From: a virus
Length of the DNA: 27,346 nt
IMG/VR virus record: IMGVR_UViG_3300036045_000054
Span: 1-27,346 of that record
Strand: one strand, 5' to 3'
This document shows positions 1 to 8,215 of this stretch, piece after piece. Both the position numbers and the translations under genes were made by a program. Under the pieces are notes generated by a model. The model saw only the letters and a list, made by a program, of their open reading frames with translations. It searched no databases and was not told the origin of the DNA. Position 1 is the first letter of the stretch. The number at the start of each line of letters is the position of its first letter.

Positions 1-1954
1 TAATCTCTTCAAACGTTCTTGCCTGCCCGCGAAGTGTTTCAAGCTCGCGGTTGAGCTGCTCAGCCTCTTGGGTTCTGCCAGCAGTCATGGCAGCTTGCGC
101 TCTTGCGGACACACCCTCAATTACGCCATTAAGCTCCTGAAGCTCACGACGCCGAGCATTAAGGAAGCCGTCAATCTCGCGCCCAGTAAGTGACGCGAGA
201 CGATCCTCCATTGACCGGTAGGAGCGGTTGAGACGTTCAACAGCTTGCTGTTCAGTTGTCGTCAGGCCAGACGGCGCATTGGCTGTGCCAAAGCGGTTCT
301 CAAATGCTGCGCGCGACTCACGCAGCAAACGAATGCTTTCTTGGATCGAAGCGTTGAAGCGACGAACGCCTTCAGCTTGCTGCGTTGTTGCTTGACTTCC
401 ACCTCCGCTCCCAGGCATCAACTCCTGGAGTGGAGTCATATTTATGCTGCCAAAAGTCTGGTTCGGCGCATTGGCATGACGACGCAGAAAATCGTCATAA
501 GCAAACCGGCCAGCGTCTCCAGCGCCACTGAAATTGCCGGAGAAAATCTCGCGCAAGTATGCCGCAGTTTGAACGGCAGTGGCAACAAATTCAGCGATCA
601 ACCTTCTAAGGTGGCCAACAATCTGGTCAGCAATGCCGATGGCAACAACGGCCCATATGCCTATCTTGCCAAACAGCAGTATGCCAAGAATGCCAAATGC
701 CGCAAGCTGAGCAGTCTCAACGCCTACGGTCCCGGCAACACTGCCAAGGAAGCCAATTATGGACCCAATTGCCTGCCCAAGAAACTCGACAGTTTCACTC
801 ATGATGCCGGCATAGGCGCCGACTATCAAGCCGATCCGACCAAACAGAATGTAGCCAAGAATGCCACCAGCAAGCGCCTCTGGCGGCAATTCGCTTAGAG
901 CAGAGAATATGCCTGTGACAACAGCAGCTATGGCGCTGCCAAAGTTGGCCAGAGTAGAGCCAAACCGCGCAATTCCTTCGGCATTTGCATTGATGAAGTT
1001 GAAGAAGGCACTTAGTGCTCCTTGAGCAGTCTCCCTAAGCCCATCATTGAATGTCTTGAGCTGGTCCCTGACAATTCGCAGACCGGCAGTGAGAACGTCA
1101 AAGAACCCGGCACGCTGAAGCTCCAGAGACGTGCGATTGATTTCAGTCCTGATCTGGCGCATGGCACCAGACATGGTCGCACTTAGAAGCTCACTTGCCC
1201 CGCCATACTTCTCCTGAAGCACTCGGATGAGGGCATCAATGCCTTCTCTCGCAGAAACGTTGCCTTTGCTGATTTCAGATATGAGCCTGGCAGTGGTCAT
1301 GCCAAGCCCTTCAGCCATCAGCTGCAGAGCATTTGGAAGCGCGTCACCAAGTTGCTGGCGAAGCTCTTCAAGCGAGACGACGCCCTTGCTCGCCATCTGC
1401 TGCAGCGCCAAGGCAGTGCGCTGAAGCTGTTGCTCCGATCCTCCAAAGGCGGCCAAACCATCAATAATTGCCTGGAGCGGACCACTCCCATCCGTCCCGG
1501 TAATCGGCTCAATGCCCGATGTCTTCAGTCGGATAAAGGCATCAGTGATTGCCTGGAGAGAGAATGGTGCCCTACCAGCAATAGTAACGAGTTGATCAAT
1601 TCGGGTATTTGCCTGAGCAAACGTGCCCTCTACTGTGAGCATCCTAATGGCAAGAAGCTCAAGCTCAGACGACATGCGGACAAACTGGGCAATTGCGCCA
1701 GCAAGCGCGCCCGCCGCCATATACTGGAGGATGCGGTCAAATGTTCTGAATTGGAGATCAAGGTCTCTCAGCTGTCCAGAGAGACCATGGAACGCGACAC
1801 TTAGAGAAGAAAGCCCACTTATTGCATGGGCATGATGAAGGCGGATATGGATGCCACCTGTGACGGTGGGACCGCCGCCACCAGCGCCAACACCGCCGCC
1901 GCCAAGACCGCCTAGCGGTATGCCTCCGCCACCTGGAGTGATAGCACCGGACAT
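1..1954 (-). CDS. Tail tape measure protein (3' end outside window)
   Basis: The frame is open from the ATG at 1954 to the window edge (651 codons), so the C-terminus is missing. Tape measure proteins set tail length and are threaded inside the tail tube. The N-terminus is glycine-rich (residues 6-27). Residues of about 50-270 match the tape-measure N-terminal domain family, with motifs such as GTFAQANTRIDQLV, PFSLQAITDAFIRLK, EELRQQLGDALPNA and ISKGNVSAREGIDALI. Hydrophobic segments follow at about 330-450, with a near-duplicated module at about 360-385 and 420-445. After that comes a helical, Gln/Glu/Arg-rich stretch. The gene starts 3 nt after the stop of the chaperone frame, the classical siphophage position. 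Family call is firm; exact length is unknown. Confidence 0.9.
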   Translation of the reverse strand, partial: MSGAITPGGGGIPLGGLGGGGVGAGGGGPTVTGGIHIRLHHAHAISGLSSLSVAFHGLSGQLRDLDLQFRTFDRILQYMAAGALAGAIAQFVRMSSELELLAIRMLTVEGTFAQANTRIDQLVTIAGRAPFSLQAITDAFIRLKTSGIEPITGTDGSGPLQAIIDGLAAFGGSEQQLQRTALALQQMASKGVVSLEELRQQLGDALPNALQLMAEGLGMTTARLISEISKGNVSAREGIDALIRVLQEKYGGASELLSATMSGAMRQIRTEINRTSLELQRAGFFDVLTAGLRIVRDQLKTFNDGLRETAQGALSAFFNFINANAEGIARFGSTLANFGSAIAAVVTGIFSALSELPPEALAGGILGYILFGRIGLIVGAYAGIMSETVEFLGQAIGSIIGFLGSVAGTVGVETAQLAAFGILGILLFGKIGIWAVVAIGIADQIVGHLRRLIAEFVATAVQTAAYLREIFSGNFSGAGDAGRFAYDDFLRRHANAPNQTFGSINMTPLQELMPGSGGGSQATTQQAEGVRRFNASIQESIRLLRESRAAFENRFGTANAPSGLTTTEQQAVERLNRSYRSMEDRLASLTGREIDGFLNARRRELQELNGVIEGVSARAQAAMTAGRTQEAEQLNRELETLRGQARTFEEI

Positions 1955-1957
1955 TCT

Positions 1958-2200
1958 TCAGCTTTTCCCCGAACGAGCAATGTCTTCTGCTCTCATCTCA
2001 TTCATGACTTGAGCAACCACTTCAAGTGCCCGCCAGAGATAACTGTCCTGATCGGCAATTGACCTGCCGTCAGGAGTTGACCGGGGCCACCAGCCCGTCT
2101 CAGTTGCCATGTAGCACTTAAAGAACCATGCCACATAGTATCCGCACAGTCGCTGCTCTGTCTCAAGTCCACCAGCATTGCTGCCAGGGACTGTCACCAT
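1958..2200 (-). CDS. Tail assembly chaperone T part (made as G-T frameshift fusion)
   Basis: An 80-codon frame lies between gene G and the tape measure gene. It has its own ATG in a TGATG overlap with the G stop. Its frame is open upstream to the slippery heptamer GGGAAAC at 2227-2221, so a -1 shift would fuse residues 1-134 of G to 87 further residues, giving about 221 residues. In lambda and many other siphophages the G-T fusion, made at a low ratio to G, binds the tape measure protein and recruits tail tube subunits. The sequence itself (Trp/Tyr-rich, no recognised domain) would not identify it; the call rests on position and the slippery site. Independent translation from the internal ATG cannot be excluded. 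Confidence 0.75.
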   Translation of the reverse strand: MVTVPGSNAGGLETEQRLCGYYVAWFFKCYMATETGWWPRSTPDGRSIADQDSYLWRALEVVAQVMNEMRAEDIARSGKS

Positions 2201-2622
2201 CAGACGAGCAGCTTTTCTGAGTTTCCCTCCGCCACCTCACTCGGGATGGAGATAGAGGCACACTTCATCAGTATCTCCATCGCCAGGGGAAGGTATGCCG
2301 GATATTCGATCAGGCTCTGGATGGTGACCTTCCCGTCAGCATCTTCCAGATTGTTGAGCTCCACATACTTGGGGAGAATGTCCTTGCACTGGACCACCAC
2401 TCGCATCATTTCGCTGGTCGTGATCTGGCTGTCAGACTTCAAGCCGCCGAGGCTATCCATCAGGCTGAGCAGGTCATCAATCTTGAGTGGCTGGAGAAGC
2501 ACCCAAACCTGATCAGCTTCTGGAAGCTTGGAATTGCCGTTCCAATCAGGTGTGAACCTGATCTTGCGCGAAAACGTGTGACGCATCTTGTGCCCAATCC
2601 TTCTGCGTTGCTGTCTATTCAT
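2200..2622 (-). CDS. Tail assembly chaperone G
   Basis: This is a 140-residue protein directly after the tail tube gene, starting in a TAATG overlap with that gene's stop. An upstream in-frame extension to 2760 would run back into the tail tube gene and is rejected. A basic start (NRQQRRRIGHKMRH) is followed by a helical, Leu- and Ile-rich body. Lambda gpG has a similar size and the same place in the gene order. The last codons contain a slippery heptamer in the correct zero-frame phase (G GGA AAC). No Shine-Dalgarno site lies close to the ATG, so reinitiation after the tail tube stop is likely. Similarity alone would be weak; synteny plus the frameshift signal make the call. Confidence 0.8.
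   Translation of the reverse strand: MNRQQRRRIGHKMRHTFSRKIRFTPDWNGNSKLPEADQVWVLLQPLKIDDLLSLMDSLGGLKSDSQITTSEMMRVVVQCKDILPKYVELNNLEDADGKVTIQSLIEYPAYLPLAMEILMKCASISIPSEVAEGNSEKLLV
2221..2227 (-). promoter_or_regulatory. Programmed -1 ribosomal frameshift site (GGGAAAC)
   Basis: On the coding strand the heptamer reads G GGA AAC in the frame of chaperone G, the X XXY YYZ pattern needed for tandem slippage. The -1 frame after it is open to 1958 and contains the ATG at 2200. The shifted product continues with codons for LRKAARL and then the T frame. No stimulatory RNA structure was identified. Confidence 0.8.
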
Positions 2623-3731
2623 TACGGATAGGTGCCATATCCCTCCCGCCAGGTGTTGCGCAGGCGAGCCTGGAAGTTGTAGAGGCTGGCAACGTTGAAT
2701 TCGCCCTTGCCCGTGAACTGAACCGTCAAACGGTTCGGCCCTTGGATTGGCGCATTCCACTTGGTGAACTTGAACTCCGGCACATCAATTGCCAGCTGGA
2801 AGTAGTGGGCGCTGGAAGGATTGCCGATGATCATGTCGCTCGCCACGTGCGTGAGCGTGGCGCGGAAGAACCTGTTGTTGTAATCGCGGAACAGCAGATA
2901 CTCGTCAAAGTTGCGGAACGTCATCGTGCCGTTCAACGAGACGCGCTGGAAGCCGTTCGTCTGGAATTCACCATACTTCTTGGTGCCATCCAGAAGAACA
3001 ACACCCTCGATTGGCGTCTCATACTTGACCGTCAACTGCTCAAACTTGTCGAACGAAGCCAGGCTGTTCACACCCGGTCCCATCTGGATGCTGGCCATGT
3101 CCCAGACCCAAGGCTTGCCGCCCGGATTGCGTAGGGCAGAAACACTGCTGATCCGCTCGAACATGGCCACATCGCGTGCCATGACCGACACAGTGGACTT
3201 GGCAAGCTGGCCAGCTTGGATGTTGAACTCAATGCCGGTGAACACCGTGCCATTGTAGATCATCATGCTGCCGACATCGCGATAAATCAGCAGCGAGTAT
3301 GGCGGCAGATACGTCCGCTCATCGTATGCGGTCTGCTTCGGCGAAAAGATGTGGTCGTAAACGCCACGAGCCAATGAGCCATAGCCAGTTGGCAGGTTGA
3401 AGGAGTTGCCGCTGTTGGCACCCCATGAACCGGGGTCGGTCAGGACTGAGCTGTTGCACTGTCCAAACACGCCATACAGGAAGTGCCCAAGGGCATTCGG
3501 GTTCGGCTCAAGCTGGATTTCACCAGCCCCGCTGTCCAAGCCCTTGTAGCTTGGCGGTGCCGCCTTGTAGCCAGTGATGGCGCCTTCCTCAAGCTCACCA
3601 AGGGTGTGCTCGACCGCCTCACTGACGAAATTCGTCCACCTTGCGTTGCCAGCTATCTGGCTGCTGCTTGGGGAGGTGAACAAGCTCCCAACAGCCATAA
3701 GGGCAATCTGGCCACCGCTACCTGCCGGCAT
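2622..3731 (-). CDS. Major tail tube protein
   Basis: This 369-residue protein should form the hexameric rings of the tail tube. Signs of the family are the early segment with EPNPNALGHFLYGVFG, many alternating beta strands, and the C-terminal part with FKFTKWNAP and LTVQFTGKGEF. The size fits siphophage tube proteins with an added domain. The ATG at 3731 has a GGAGG site 5 nt upstream. The gene lies between the tail terminator (11 nt gap) and chaperone G (TAATG overlap), the expected place. A minor structural role is less likely given this order. Confidence 0.85.
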   Translation of the reverse strand: MPAGSGGQIALMAVGSLFTSPSSSQIAGNARWTNFVSEAVEHTLGELEEGAITGYKAAPPSYKGLDSGAGEIQLEPNPNALGHFLYGVFGQCNSSVLTDPGSWGANSGNSFNLPTGYGSLARGVYDHIFSPKQTAYDERTYLPPYSLLIYRDVGSMMIYNGTVFTGIEFNIQAGQLAKSTVSVMARDVAMFERISSVSALRNPGGKPWVWDMASIQMGPGVNSLASFDKFEQLTVKYETPIEGVVLLDGTKKYGEFQTNGFQRVSLNGTMTFRNFDEYLLFRDYNNRFFRATLTHVASDMIIGNPSSAHYFQLAIDVPEFKFTKWNAPIQGPNRLTVQFTGKGEFNVASLYNFQARLRNTWREGYGTYP

Positions 3732-3742
3732 TCAAGCCTCCA

Positions 3743-4183
3743 TCATGTGACATATGCGTCCACCATCACAGTGAACGTAGCAAGCGCAACGTGCCCTTTA
3801 CCCTCAGAAACTGCGGCAGCGCCAAATGACGTGTTCCCCTGAACCGAGGATGTCAAAATGCCTGCCGTGAACATCCGATTGGCTCTGCAAACTTCCTTTG
3901 CCCTCTTGAGCACAACGTCACGAAGTCTAGCCGCTTCCTTGAAAGTTTCAAAGCTGAAAGAGACAACATCCACAAAAATAATCAGCCTTTCCAGGGTCCC
4001 ATCAGGGATGTTCGTCAATTCTTCCGAGCTTTCATTGAGCCGGACATTCAGGAGCGGCATGTGCGCAATGTTGCCAGTCTCCCGCTCCATACCCTCTACC
4101 CAAACGGATGCCGCCTCAGTGACGTTGGCGCGAAGAAGGGTTGCCAGGTCATCCTGTATCTGCGCATAGTCTAGGGACGCCAT
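3743..4183 (-). CDS. Tail terminator / tail completion protein
   Basis: A 146-residue protein between the gpG-like gene and the tail tube gene. Tail terminators of the gpU type cap the finished tube and join it to the head; their usual size is 130-160 residues. The start MASLDYAQIQDDLATLLRAN and the later alternating beta/helix pattern (LERLIIFVDVVSFSF, then a helix with EAARLRDVVLKRAKEV) fit that fold. The ATG has an AGGA site 5 nt upstream and overlaps the preceding gene by 13 nt. The call depends largely on position. Confidence 0.7.
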   Translation of the reverse strand: MASLDYAQIQDDLATLLRANVTEAASVWVEGMERETGNIAHMPLLNVRLNESSEELTNIPDGTLERLIIFVDVVSFSFETFKEAARLRDVVLKRAKEVCRANRMFTAGILTSSVQGNTSFGAAAVSEGKGHVALATFTVMVDAYVT

Positions 4184-4686
4184 GTCTTCCTGACCCCTTC
4201 CTTAATCCAATTATTCACCATATGCGAAACAACAGTGGCAACTTCCTTCTGAGTCGGCCAAATCTCGCGGGCAGGCACTCTTGTTGCTCTGGCGTTGTGG
4301 AAAAAGATTGCTCCCCCTCTTGCCAGAGGCACTGCCATCAGCACATTCTTTCTGGCAGGTATCTTGTAGCCTGTGTGGTGCGCATTGATTGACCAGTTGG
4401 TCTGATCGCCACGATAGAACACAGTTGCCGTAGTCTTATCTGCCGAGTATGATATGCGCCTTGGTATGGTGCTGAGCGGCTTACGTCTGCCAGTCCGCTG
4501 AGTTGTCCACCAAGAAAGAGGCGCATATGGGCGCTTCCGGCCACTGCTTGCAATAGTCTGACGGACATAGTCACGAAGCACACGACCAATGTTGTCCATC
4601 AACCGCGCATCGTCATAGATGTAGCGCGAGAGGCGACGAATTGCCCCTTGAATTGGCGCAAAGTCAACTGTGACGCTGCTAACCAT
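4171..4686 (-). CDS. Mu gpG-like phage virion morphogenesis / tail completion protein
   Basis: A 171-residue basic protein of the Phage_tail_S / HK97 gp10-like type, which acts at the head-tail joint. Family-like features are RKRPYAPLSWWTTQRTGRR at about residues 49-67, a central beta region with FYRGDQTNWSINAHHTGYK, and a late R-x-P-A-R motif (RVPAREIWPTQ) followed by a helix. The ATG at 4686 overlaps the upstream stop by 8 nt. A longer frame back to 4878 lies inside the upstream gene and is rejected. It sits between the gp36-like connector and the tail terminator, the usual order in Mu-type head-tail modules. Confidence 0.75.
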   Translation of the reverse strand: MVSSVTVDFAPIQGAIRRLSRYIYDDARLMDNIGRVLRDYVRQTIASSGRKRPYAPLSWWTTQRTGRRKPLSTIPRRISYSADKTTATVFYRGDQTNWSINAHHTGYKIPARKNVLMAVPLARGGAIFFHNARATRVPAREIWPTQKEVATVVSHMVNNWIKEGVRKTWRP

Positions 4687-5179
4687 TGCTGTCAGTATCA
4701 CCTGGCCAACGAGCGTCATAATCCGCTTCTTGGCGATCCGGGTCTGCCCGCTGATTGATGTCACGAAGCACAGGCGAGAAGATTGGATCATAGCCCCGGT
4801 TGGCGCTCCAAGCATAGTCGCTGCCATTGGCGCTGCTCGCCAGGGTTGCCGAAGCAATGACCATGTCGCCATCAGCAAGCATTTTCAGGATGGCGTCACA
4901 ACGTTCCTTGCGCTGCAGGATAAACTCTGGCACATCAGGAAGCTTCTCGGCAAGCATGTGGAAGATCGCCAAGTCTGCTGTAACCTGGGTGATCAGAGGG
5001 TTGACGACCGCAAGTGGCACAGCATATCGCCGCGCCAGCCAAGCGTCCACATAAGCCTCTGATTGCCAGATAAACACAGATGACACTTCAAGCGAGGTCA
5101 CAGTGTAACCGGCTGTCCCGACCATCGTGGTGATCGGGCGATACCGGACAAAGACATCGCTCAAAGAGGCATATGCCAT
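4679..5179 (-). CDS. gp36-like head-tail connector (DUF1320)
   Basis: A 166-residue protein resembling the Mu gp36 family (DUF1320), adaptor proteins that dock under the portal. The N-terminus MAYASLSDVFVRY, the segment AYVDAWLARRYAVPL (about residues 42-56) and the helical part with ADLAIFHMLAEKLPD are typical. The tail is polar and probably flexible. The ATG at 5179 follows the stop of the large transferase gene by 9 nt and has a GGTGGTA site upstream. Good confidence in the family. Confidence 0.8.
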   Translation of the reverse strand: MAYASLSDVFVRYRPITTMVGTAGYTVTSLEVSSVFIWQSEAYVDAWLARRYAVPLAVVNPLITQVTADLAIFHMLAEKLPDVPEFILQRKERCDAILKMLADGDMVIASATLASSANGSDYAWSANRGYDPIFSPVLRDINQRADPDRQEADYDARWPGDTDSNG

Positions 5180-5188
5180 GCTACCACC

Positions 5189-8080
5189 TCATTGCCAATA
5201 TCCTGACCGTTTCCGGTCATACTGCCCCTTGAGATGGGTGCGAATCACATTGAGCACCTCATCTTCATTGTCGAAGATGCCCTGGATCATGGTTGGCGCC
5301 TCTCCAACCTTCAACTGGAGTTGGACAGGCAACCCTCTGCCCATGAAAGCGAGAGCCTCACTGTAGTATTGGATGGCCTGCTCCCCGCCCATTCCAACCT
5401 TGTCCCAGGTTGACCAGTGCTCCTTGTAGAAAGCTACGCCATCCAGCGCAAGAAGTCTAGCTTGTTGAGGCTGGCCAGTGCTCGCCAAATAGCGCATGCG
5501 GTGGATGATGTCGCGGAGCCACAAGAATTTGCCAATGTTCCTGTCAGGATTGACCTCGCGATCCCACTCCAAGAACGGGAAGTTGCGCATGAAGCGATCC
5601 TTGCGCACATTCTCGTTCACATATCCCGAGTGTCCAATGTCCACATCAGGGAGGATGAAGCAGAAACCGGGGCCACCGTTGAAGCCCTTCTCGGCATGCT
5701 CGTGGACCTTCCCATAAAACTTGAAGCCACGATTTGTGCGATAGAGCCGAGCAGGCTTGTCCATCTGCGTGGGCGCCCCACGCGGATCGCAGGTGAAGTG
5801 GTGCTGGTGGATCGCGTAAGCGTCAAAGGCATTCCGCCTGAGAAACTTCCTGAAGCTTCCAGACAGCCATTCGTCCGCGTCAATCCAGAGCACCCAGTCA
5901 GAAGTTGCCCGCTCAACAGACATGTTCCGGGCATCATCGAAGCCCCAGACGCCGGGGCTGAGTATCTTCCCATCGCGCTTGCGGACAAACACCCAGGGGT
6001 GATTGGCCATGAACTTCCTCACCACCTGATCGCAGTGGTAATCGTCCCCGCTGATCACAAGCTCGACCACCTGGACTTCCTTGCCAATGCTGTTGAGCGT
6101 CTTGGAAAGGGTGTCAGCATTGTCCACAATGATGGCCGCGGTCACAGTCTCGCGGGAGCGATGCCTCATCGCCTTCTGGAGCGGATCAACAGGGTGCGGC
6201 GCCTTGTGATCTGCCTCATAGGAGAATGTGGTGTGCCCAATCGCCCGTCCATCAGGCGCGTGCCCATGAGGCAGCGACTGCATGCGGCAGTCCTTCTTGT
6301 CGGCAAACATCTGCCGAAGCATCCACTTGTTGATGTGCCAGATATGGGCGCGCCAGTTGAATTGCTCCTTGTCATAGAGGCCAAGCGCCTCCCAAGGACC
6401 CATCGGCACAGTGATGATGACGCGACCGCCAACAGCAATCTGCTTCTCAAGGAAGCCAATTACCTCCCACGGCTTCTCAACATGCTCCAGCACTTCCGAG
6501 CAGATCACTGCATCAGCATACTGAACGCTTGGCCAATTATCAGTTGAGCCGTGATAAAAGTCAACATTCTTCAGGTCCATCTCATCAGCATACTTCCGAC
6601 ACAGATGGATATTGCTATCGGCAAAATCAATGCCGATGAAATTCCGATCAGGGAAGCGTTCTGCCAGATCAAGGATGATCACGCCCTCTGCGCATCCATA
6701 ATCGAGAATTGTGGCGCCTGGCGGAGTCATTGAGACTTCCTGAGCAATCGCCTCGAAACGCGGGTTGCCAACCATTGAACGGCGCTGACGAGCACCCTTC
6801 TTATCTTCCCGCACAAAGTAATTCTCATAGTAGTTGGCAAACGTGCAGTCGCCATACAGGTATGGATAGAGCCGCCTCAGCTGGGTGGCCATCCACAGCT
6901 GGTAATCAGTCTTGCTCGTGGTCGAAGCGAGCAACTCAATTGCCGGGATGATATCGCTGTCTTCAACAAGCGACCAGATCAGACTGTCCGCAGTGACCGG
7001 GACCGGGGAAAGCATTTCCTCCACTTCCTGCGCAGCCTGCGCCCAATAGCGCGGCATCCAGCGCGCCTTGATGGCGTATTGCAGCCCCTCAGCCACTTCC
7101 ATGGTGCTTCGCACAAATTGTGCAAATTCTTCGCAAAATTCATCGCTTCCGTATTCCAATTCGCCAGAGTTGAAAAATGTGCCATACTCGCCAAGCGTTT
7201 CTGGCAGAGCACCCTTCTCGGTGGCCATGAAGACACACGCGCGCTCCATGCACTCTTGTGCCAGGATGCAGCTGGTCTCCTCAAATGCCGTCGGGTAGGC
7301 ATACCCACCACAATCGTCCATCAGCTGCCGAAGCTGAAGCTGCGTCAGGTTGCCCCAGACCTTGACGTTGGGCAAAGCATTTGCCCAGGCAAACAATTGC
7401 GCGTAGTAATCCTGCATGTGCTCTGGATAGTTTTCATACATGCTGATGTTCAGCTTGAATTCGGGCAGACGGCTCATGATGCCGCCAGGCCGCACAAGAG
7501 CCTCCAGGCCGCGCTCTGGACGAGCAGCATATATAAGCTGCTTGTTATCCTTCATGCCGAGAGGCATGATCTCTTGCGACGTGATCGCGTTGCGGAGCAC
7601 CTTGACGTATTCGCGCGGATACCCGGTCACCTTGGAATACTGGTCGGCGTGCCAGTGGGACACGCACCAAATCTCATCGAAGTTGAAGCCGACGCCTTGG
7701 ACGGCCTGAGATGGCCCGTAATACGTGGCCAGATCATGGCACCACAGAACCGCCTTGCGAGCCTGATGGTTGACCTGCAGCAGCTCAGGGCTGCGCTGGA
7801 CGATGAGCAGGTCCACCTCAGTTGTTGAGATGAACGGACCATACTGGTTGATGCTGACGTAGCGCACACCGTCAACGTCCAACCCTCCACCTTCGCCAAT
7901 GTAATCCGGCGAGCCTTTGTGCGGCAGAACACAGAACACGGTCACAAGGTGCCCGCGCTGCTGAAGTGCTTTTGCCAGGGAGAGAGCGGCTGTCTCACTG
8001 CCGCCAAGTGACTTGTGTTCCAGCGTGGTTGCCGCAAACGGCATACCAGGTGCCACGATCACAATTTCGCGAATGTCCAC
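5189..8080 (-). CDS. Three-domain fusion: GT4-like glycosyltransferase, SAM methyltransferase, GT2-like glycosyltransferase
   Basis: A 963-residue protein with three enzyme domains. Residues 1-350 look like a retaining GT-B glycosyltransferase (GT4): GGSE at 26-29 in the donor/acceptor loop, and an E-x7-E pair at E268 and E276 in FEETSCILAQE. Residues about 430-600 form a class I methyltransferase: ILDYGCAEG at 458-466, the motif II acid in IGIDF at 482-486, and VICSEVLEHV at 525-534. Residues about 645-880 form a GT-A glycosyltransferase: ETVTAAIIVDNADTLSKTL at the start and a DxD motif in WIDADEW (D734, D736). The GTG start at 8080 has GAGGG 7 nt upstream. The gene lies between major capsid protein and head-tail connector, so virion protein glycosylation is a reasonable inference. 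All three motif sets appear intact; the sugar and target are unknown. Confidence 0.85.
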   Translation of the reverse strand: MDIREIVIVAPGMPFAATTLEHKSLGGSETAALSLAKALQQRGHLVTVFCVLPHKGSPDYIGEGGGLDVDGVRYVSINQYGPFISTTEVDLLIVQRSPELLQVNHQARKAVLWCHDLATYYGPSQAVQGVGFNFDEIWCVSHWHADQYSKVTGYPREYVKVLRNAITSQEIMPLGMKDNKQLIYAARPERGLEALVRPGGIMSRLPEFKLNISMYENYPEHMQDYYAQLFAWANALPNVKVWGNLTQLQLRQLMDDCGGYAYPTAFEETSCILAQECMERACVFMATEKGALPETLGEYGTFFNSGELEYGSDEFCEEFAQFVRSTMEVAEGLQYAIKARWMPRYWAQAAQEVEEMLSPVPVTADSLIWSLVEDSDIIPAIELLASTTSKTDYQLWMATQLRRLYPYLYGDCTFANYYENYFVREDKKGARQRRSMVGNPRFEAIAQEVSMTPPGATILDYGCAEGVIILDLAERFPDRNFIGIDFADSNIHLCRKYADEMDLKNVDFYHGSTDNWPSVQYADAVICSEVLEHVEKPWEVIGFLEKQIAVGGRVIITVPMGPWEALGLYDKEQFNWRAHIWHINKWMLRQMFADKKDCRMQSLPHGHAPDGRAIGHTTFSYEADHKAPHPVDPLQKAMRHRSRETVTAAIIVDNADTLSKTLNSIGKEVQVVELVISGDDYHCDQVVRKFMANHPWVFVRKRDGKILSPGVWGFDDARNMSVERATSDWVLWIDADEWLSGSFRKFLRRNAFDAYAIHQHHFTCDPRGAPTQMDKPARLYRTNRGFKFYGKVHEHAEKGFNGGPGFCFILPDVDIGHSGYVNENVRKDRFMRNFPFLEWDREVNPDRNIGKFLWLRDIIHRMRYLASTGQPQQARLLALDGVAFYKEHWSTWDKVGMGGEQAIQYYSEALAFMGRGLPVQLQLKVGEAPTMIQGIFDNEDEVLNVIRTHLKGQYDRKRSGYWQ

Positions 8081-8175
8081 TTTTGTGCCCTCAATGCAAA
8101 CGGGCGATCAGCCCGGTCAGGGCACATGACCTGGCCAACCGCCCGCCGCTCCCATGCCGGAGCCGGGATTGGTCA

Positions 8176-8207
8176 ACCTGACGCGAGTGTGCCCTCTCAC
8201 GTCAGGT
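8176..8207 (-). terminator. Stem-loop after the major capsid gene
   Basis: Arms at 8176-8187 and 8196-8207 pair over 12 positions with one mismatch around an 8-nt loop. On the minus strand the hairpin begins 8 nt after the capsid stop codon. No U-run follows, so it may be a transcript end, a processing site or a stabiliser that keeps capsid mRNA more abundant than the downstream genes. Type is uncertain. Confidence 0.5.
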
Positions 8208-8215
8208 CGTCACGA

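Noticed and set aside
245-898. Plus-strand frame of 217 aa
   Set aside because: Antisense to the tape measure gene, which has a clear domain in the other strand.
5417-6547. Long plus-strand frame (376 aa) opposite the transferase fusion
   Set aside because: It lies antisense to a clear three-domain enzyme and its translation has no family features; it is a shadow of biased codon use.
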